DNA of 10,592 bases from Planctomycetota bacterium (lineage in GTDB: Bacteria > Planctomycetota > Planctomycetia > Pirellulales > Thermoguttaceae): assembly GCA_025356915.1 (NCBI GenBank), contig JANXQG010000380.1, positions 1 through 10,592 on the forward strand, given 5' to 3'. A model generated the notes under the pieces. It was given only the letters and a program-made list of their open reading frames with translations, ran no database searches and was not told the origin of the DNA. Numbering within the stretch: the first letter of the stretch is position 1; each line of letters opens with the position of its first letter. The translations under genes and the position numbers were made by a program. Positions 7,142 through 10,592 of this stretch are shown here, in pieces.

Positions 7142-8041
7142 TTATTGCGAGTTCAGTTCGTTTCTACGGGAAAACTGTCCGCCCCAATTCAGTTTTTCCC
7201 GCAAGGTGCGATAGTAACTATGGCCCGGAGGGGCAACGAGCCTGAATTGCACGGGAGCGCGGGTCACTCGGATGCGATCGCCCTGCTTCAGCCGACATAA
7301 CACGCGGCCATCTACCACGGCCGACGTTTCCGGATGCGGTTGGACGACCTCCATCTCGTAAACGCGATCGGCCGAATCGACCACCGCACGCATCGTCAAC
7401 GTGTGCGGACTCAGAGGCGTGATCACCACCGCCTCCAGATCCTTCCGCAGAATCGGGCCGCCAGCCGAAAGGCTGTAGGCCGTCGATCCGACGGGCGTGC
7501 TAATCATCAAACCATCGCCACTATACGTTGTTACCAATTCCGAGTCAACATAAAGATGGATATCCATCAGAAGAAACGGCGGTCCAGTCCGCACGGCGAC
7601 TTCGTTGAGGCACATCTGCCGAAATTCAGCGATATCGTTACGAATAACTTGGCAGTCAAACATCAGGTGTTCGACGACTTGCAGCCGCCCGGTAGATAAT
7701 TCGCCAAGAATTTTAGGCAGTTCGTCGGATGAAATATCAGCCAGGAAACCCAGTTTGCCTAGATTGACAGCAATGACGGGCAGTTGTCGTTGGCCCATTT
7801 GATGGGCAGCTCGCAAAATCGAACCGTCGCCACCGAGAACGATGGCTAGGTCGGCTTCCACACGGGAGAGGTCTTCCTGGCCGCCAAAATCTTCGACAAC
7901 AATGTCGGCAAATTGCGCGATGACAGGTCGGAGCCGCTCGACTTCGTCCAGAAAGTGGGGACGTTGGCCCGTGCTCAGAAGGATGACGCGGAGCCGCTGG
8001 CCGCGAGTAAAGGAAATCGATTGTGGAGGGGGGTGTGTCAT
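7142..8041 (-). CDS. nadK: NAD kinase
   Basis: ATP-dependent NAD kinase, which phosphorylates NAD+ to NADP+ in the cytoplasm. The start is the ATG at 8041-8039, which overlaps the dxs stop as ATGA and gives 299 residues, the usual length. The open frame continues upstream to 8248, but that part reads as dxs sequence in another frame. Family marks: GGDGS (70-74) with the catalytic Asp at 72; NLGKLGFL (93-100); NEVAV (146-150); and the nucleotide-binding stretch GDGLMISTPVGSTAYS (175-190) running into LSAGGPI. No strong Shine-Dalgarno precedes it, so translation is probably coupled to dxs. NADPH made from its product is used by the MEP-pathway reductase Dxr, which gives the clustering a plausible sense (inference). 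Confidence 0.96.
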   Translation of the reverse strand: MTHPPPQSISFTRGQRLRVILLSTGQRPHFLDEVERLRPVIAQFADIVVEDFGGQEDLSRVEADLAIVLGGDGSILRAAHQMGQRQLPVIAVNLGKLGFLADISSDELPKILGELSTGRLQVVEHLMFDCQVIRNDIAEFRQMCLNEVAVRTGPPFLLMDIHLYVDSELVTTYSGDGLMISTPVGSTAYSLSAGGPILRKDLEAVVITPLSPHTLTMRAVVDSADRVYEMEVVQPHPETSAVVDGRVLCRLKQGDRIRVTRAPVQFRLVAPPGHSYYRTLREKLNWGGQFSRRNELNSQ

Positions 8042-9936
8042 CTCAGAGGAGCATGCTTCAGGCTGGCTAATTTGCGGCAGGTTTCGGCAATGCCCCGACT
8101 GGAAAGTCCCAGATCGGCCAACTGCTCCGACCGATCGGCATGCTCGACATACTGATCGGGAATTCCCAGGCGGCGAATATGGCTGGTGTCGAGTCCGGCA
8201 TCGTTGGCAGATTCCAACACTGCGCTGCCGAAGCCGCCCATCAGACAACCTTCTTCCACCGTGACCACGAAAGGATGTTCACGCACGGCCTGGAGGATCG
8301 CCCGAGTATCGAGCGGTTTGACGAAACGTGCGTTGATCACCGCCAGTTCGACACCTTCTTCAGCCAGCTTTTCTGCGGCGTCAATACATTCGCTCAACAG
8401 GGGACCGAAAGCGATCAACACGCCATCGGCGCCTGGCCGGACCAATTCCGATTCGCCGAGTTCGATGGGGGCCACATCGCGGGGTACCGGGACCACGTTG
8501 GCCTTGGGATAGCGAATCGCCGTGGGATGATCGTGGTTCAAGGCCCAGGGGATCATCAGTTCCAAATCGCGTTGGTCGCCCGGGGACATGATGACTAGGT
8601 TGGGGAAGACGCGGAGATAGGCGATATCAAACACCCCGTGGTGCGTTGAGCCGTCGGGCCCAACCACGCCCGCGCGGTCCAATAGCAGCGTCACCGGCAA
8701 ATCCTGGAGCGAGACCTCCTGGAATATCTGATCGTAGCTCCGTTGCATGAACGTGCTATAGATGTCAACCACGGGCCGGATTCCGCCCTTGGCCATGCCA
8801 GCAGCCAGGGCCACCGCATGCGATTCGCAGATGCCGACGTCGAAGAATCGGTCGGGGAACTGATCCCGGATCGGCTCGAGCATGTTACCCTGGCACATGG
8901 CAGCCGTAATGACCGCCACCCGCGAGCCTTCGCGGCGCATTTCCTGAAGCAGCGTGTCGCTGGCGACCGCCGTATAGGGCCGTGTGCCGTTGCTCTTGAA
9001 GGAGATCGCACCGGTGGCGCGGGAAAACGGACCCGGCGTGTGAAACAAGGCGGGGTCTTCCACCGCAGGATCGTAGCCGTGCCCCTTCTCCGTCACTACA
9101 TGGAGAAGCACCGGGCCTTTGACCTGTTTGGCCATGGTCAGATACTTCTGTAAATGCCGGATGTTGTGGCCATCGACGGGGCCGTGGTAGTGGAAGCCTA
9201 GATCCTGGAAAAGCATGCCGCCCACCAGGCCTGCCTTAACGGCGTCTTTGACCTGGTGCAAGAACCGCTCCACCGGATCGCCGATTATCGGCACACGGGC
9301 GAGCATTTTTTGCACTTCCGATTTGATACTCGCATAAAGCGAGTTCGTCCGCACGCGATCCAGCGACTCAGCCAGAGCACCGACTCGCGGGCAGATCGAC
9401 ATCTTATTGTCGTTGAGCACGACGATCAGATTTTTCTTCAGGCCGCCGGCGTGGTTCAATGCCTCCAGGACGATGCCGGAGCTGAATGCCCCGTCACCGA
9501 CGACCGCGACGGAGTGACGGTTTTCATCCGGCCGCAGCAGGTCGTCGGCACAGCGCATGCCCAGGATACAACTGGTGGCACAGCCCGCGTGGCCGGTAAG
9601 GAACAGATCGTAGAGGCTTTCCACCGGGTTGGGATATCCCATCAATCCGCCGCGAACTCGCATTGAATGGAAGTCTTTGTAGCGTCCGGTAACCAGCTTG
9701 TGTGGGTAGATCTGATGACCGGTATCCCAGATTAACCGGTCGCGGCTGAAGTCGAAGGTGGTGTGCAAAGCCAGAGTCAACTCAACGACACCCAGATTGG
9801 AAGCGAAGTGAGCCGTCCGTCGCGAAGCGAGGCCACAGAGTGCCTCGCGGATATCGGCAGCCAACTGAGTCAGTTCCTGCTGTGTCAGCTTTTGCAAATC
9901 GTTCGGAGAGCCAATCGTGGAAAGAATCTTGTCCAT
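8038..9936 (-). CDS. dxs: 1-deoxy-D-xylulose-5-phosphate synthase
   Basis: Thiamine-diphosphate enzyme that condenses pyruvate and glyceraldehyde 3-phosphate, the first and rate-setting step of the MEP isoprenoid pathway. It has 632 residues, normal for the family. The start is the ATG at 9936-9934, overlapping the stop of the upstream gene as TGATG; GGAGAG lies 9 nt before it. Visible landmarks: HFASNLGVVELTLALH (His43); WDTGHQIYPHK (His74); GDGA (147-150) with Asn177 for TPP/Mg binding; HGPVDGH (251-257); CESHAVALAAG with the catalytic Glu371; and DGSTHHGVFD with His432. The usual GTGHSSTS segment reads TGHAGCATS (His116), a departure from Escherichia coli-type enzymes that I believe is shared by planctomycete Dxs. 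All main catalytic residues are present, so it should be active. Product also feeds thiamine and pyridoxal synthesis. Confidence 0.96.
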   Translation of the reverse strand: MDKILSTIGSPNDLQKLTQQELTQLAADIREALCGLASRRTAHFASNLGVVELTLALHTTFDFSRDRLIWDTGHQIYPHKLVTGRYKDFHSMRVRGGLMGYPNPVESLYDLFLTGHAGCATSCILGMRCADDLLRPDENRHSVAVVGDGAFSSGIVLEALNHAGGLKKNLIVVLNDNKMSICPRVGALAESLDRVRTNSLYASIKSEVQKMLARVPIIGDPVERFLHQVKDAVKAGLVGGMLFQDLGFHYHGPVDGHNIRHLQKYLTMAKQVKGPVLLHVVTEKGHGYDPAVEDPALFHTPGPFSRATGAISFKSNGTRPYTAVASDTLLQEMRREGSRVAVITAAMCQGNMLEPIRDQFPDRFFDVGICESHAVALAAGMAKGGIRPVVDIYSTFMQRSYDQIFQEVSLQDLPVTLLLDRAGVVGPDGSTHHGVFDIAYLRVFPNLVIMSPGDQRDLELMIPWALNHDHPTAIRYPKANVVPVPRDVAPIELGESELVRPGADGVLIAFGPLLSECIDAAEKLAEEGVELAVINARFVKPLDTRAILQAVREHPFVVTVEEGCLMGGFGSAVLESANDAGLDTSHIRRLGIPDQYVEHADRSEQLADLGLSSRGIAETCRKLASLKHAPLR

Positions 9937-10592
9937 CAGGAATTTCTCTCCAAAACATAACGAGCAAGCGCGATGAGGCCATCGGCTTGAGATCCCAACG
10001 GCTCCAACGCCGCACATGCCTCCGCAATCAATTGTGCGGCGTAATCCGTACTTTCGTCAACTCCGAGCAGGCCGGGGAAGGTGATTTTGCCTTTTTCGGC
10101 ATCTTTCCCCACGCGCTTGCCCATGCTTTCTTCAGTGCTGCGGACGTCCAAGAGGTCGTCGGTGATTTGAAAAGCCAATCCGAGTCTTCGACCATATTCG
10201 TCCAATGCCCTCAACTGCTCCGGTGCGGCTTCGGCGGTCATCCCGCCTAATCGAAGGGAGACGCAAATCATTGCGCCGGTTTTGCGGGCATGTATCGATT
10301 CGAGATGTTCGCGGTCATGAATGGCTCCGTCCGATCCGGCGAGAGGTAGTACGTCAAGCTTTCCAGCCTCACTTTGGGCAACATCGTCGGCCTGTCCACC
10401 TACCAACTGACAGGGACCGGACGCCTCGGCCAATGCCGCACAACAAGCAGCCGCCACGCTCTGAGGGCGAATGCCTTCGGCCAATACCTGAAAAGCCAAG
10501 CTCAACAGGCCATCGCCAGCCAGGATGGCCATCGCCTCACCAAAGACCTTGTGGCATGTCGGCCGACCGCGACGGAGATCGTCGTCGTCCAT
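9936..10592 (-). CDS. ispA: Polyprenyl (farnesyl/geranylgeranyl) diphosphate synthase, 5'-partial
   Basis: Trans-prenyl chain-elongating enzyme that adds isopentenyl diphosphate to allylic diphosphates. The 218 visible residues start with MDDDDLRRGRPTCHK, the internal end of the first Asp-rich motif (normally DDLPAMDDDDLRRGRP), so the ATG at the right window edge is not the start and roughly the first 80 residues lie outside. Inside the window: GEAMAILAGDGLLSLAF; LVGGQADDV (63-71), near the family's VGGQ-x-LD; HARKTGAMI (101-109); and the second Asp-rich motif FQITDDLLD (141-149). The chain-length-setting residues just before the first DDxxD are not visible, so FPP and GGPP products cannot be told apart; the ispA symbol rests on likeness and on the dxs neighbour. 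It ends in a TGATG overlap with dxs. Confidence 0.92.
   Translation of the reverse strand: MDDDDLRRGRPTCHKVFGEAMAILAGDGLLSLAFQVLAEGIRPQSVAAACCAALAEASGPCQLVGGQADDVAQSEAGKLDVLPLAGSDGAIHDREHLESIHARKTGAMICVSLRLGGMTAEAAPEQLRALDEYGRRLGLAFQITDDLLDVRSTEESMGKRVGKDAEKGKITFPGLLGVDESTDYAAQLIAEACAALEPLGSQADGLIALARYVLERNS
9946..9951 (-). promoter_or_regulatory. Shine-Dalgarno of dxs inside ispA
   Basis: GGAGAG on the minus strand, 9 nt before the dxs ATG and inside the last codons of the polyprenyl synthase gene. With the TGATG overlap it supports the ATG at 9936 as the dxs start, rather than the more distant in-frame ATG at 10017, and points to coupled translation. Confidence 0.7.

Noticed and set aside
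6399..7214. Open frame of 271 codons on the plus strand, opposite the exported-protein gene
   Set aside because: It runs antisense to a gene with a clear signal peptide, Shine-Dalgarno and operon context. Its translation is Arg/His-rich and without any fold-like pattern.
8042..8248. N-terminal extension of NAD kinase to the ATG at 8248
   Set aside because: The extension lies wholly inside dxs in another frame and is Arg/Cys/Ser-rich with no similarity to NAD kinase. The ATGA overlap at 8038-8041 is the natural start.
10590..10592. ATG at the right edge as the start of the polyprenyl synthase
   Set aside because: It is the Met inside the first Asp-rich motif. Starting here would remove the substrate-binding first DDxxD and the N-terminal helices.

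Overview
The window looks like a piece of a planctomycete chromosome, probably from a Pirellula-type lineage. Four things point there: a membrane O-mannosyltransferase-like protein fused to TPR repeats, a zinc-ribbon/transmembrane/thioredoxin-like/HtrA protease fusion, a 1-deoxyxylulose-5-phosphate synthase whose usual GHS motif reads GHA, and exported beta-rich proteins of no clear family. This is my reading of protein style; no database search was made. I see no tRNA, rRNA, CRISPR array, transposase or phage gene.

Left half (plus strand). Positions 3-2360 hold the 3' part of a large TMTC-like membrane glycosyltransferase/TPR protein whose start lies before the window. A short gap carries a strong REP-like hairpin (2376-2401). 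Then comes a probable two-gene operon. The first gene (2488-4971) encodes an 827-residue protein with an N-terminal zinc ribbon, one membrane segment, a thioredoxin-like domain lacking its CxxC, and a trypsin/HtrA-type protease with an intact triad. The second (4994-6034, GTG start with a good Shine-Dalgarno) encodes a secreted protein with two similar beta-rich domains and a Pro/Lys/Glu-rich tail.

Middle (6035-6212). This is the gap between convergent genes. It holds an 11-nt tandem repeat and two imperfect stem-loops, and no gene.

Right half (minus strand, read from the right edge leftward). Polyprenyl diphosphate synthase (5' end outside the window), dxs, nadK and an exported protein of unknown function follow one another. 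The ispA/dxs junction is TGATG, the dxs/nadK junction is ATGA, and the last gap is 29 nt, so this is very likely one translationally coupled transcript. It links the first MEP-pathway enzyme (Dxs), a downstream prenyl-chain enzyme (IspA-type), and the NADP+ supplier needed by the MEP reductases. The last gene has its Shine-Dalgarno exactly in the loop of a small hairpin.

Most of the right half is ordinary housekeeping. The best candidates for something little described are the protease fusion with its secreted partner, the remnant-like C-terminus of the protease, and the hairpin-presented ribosome binding site. I do not see a clear, self-contained new defence or mobile system.
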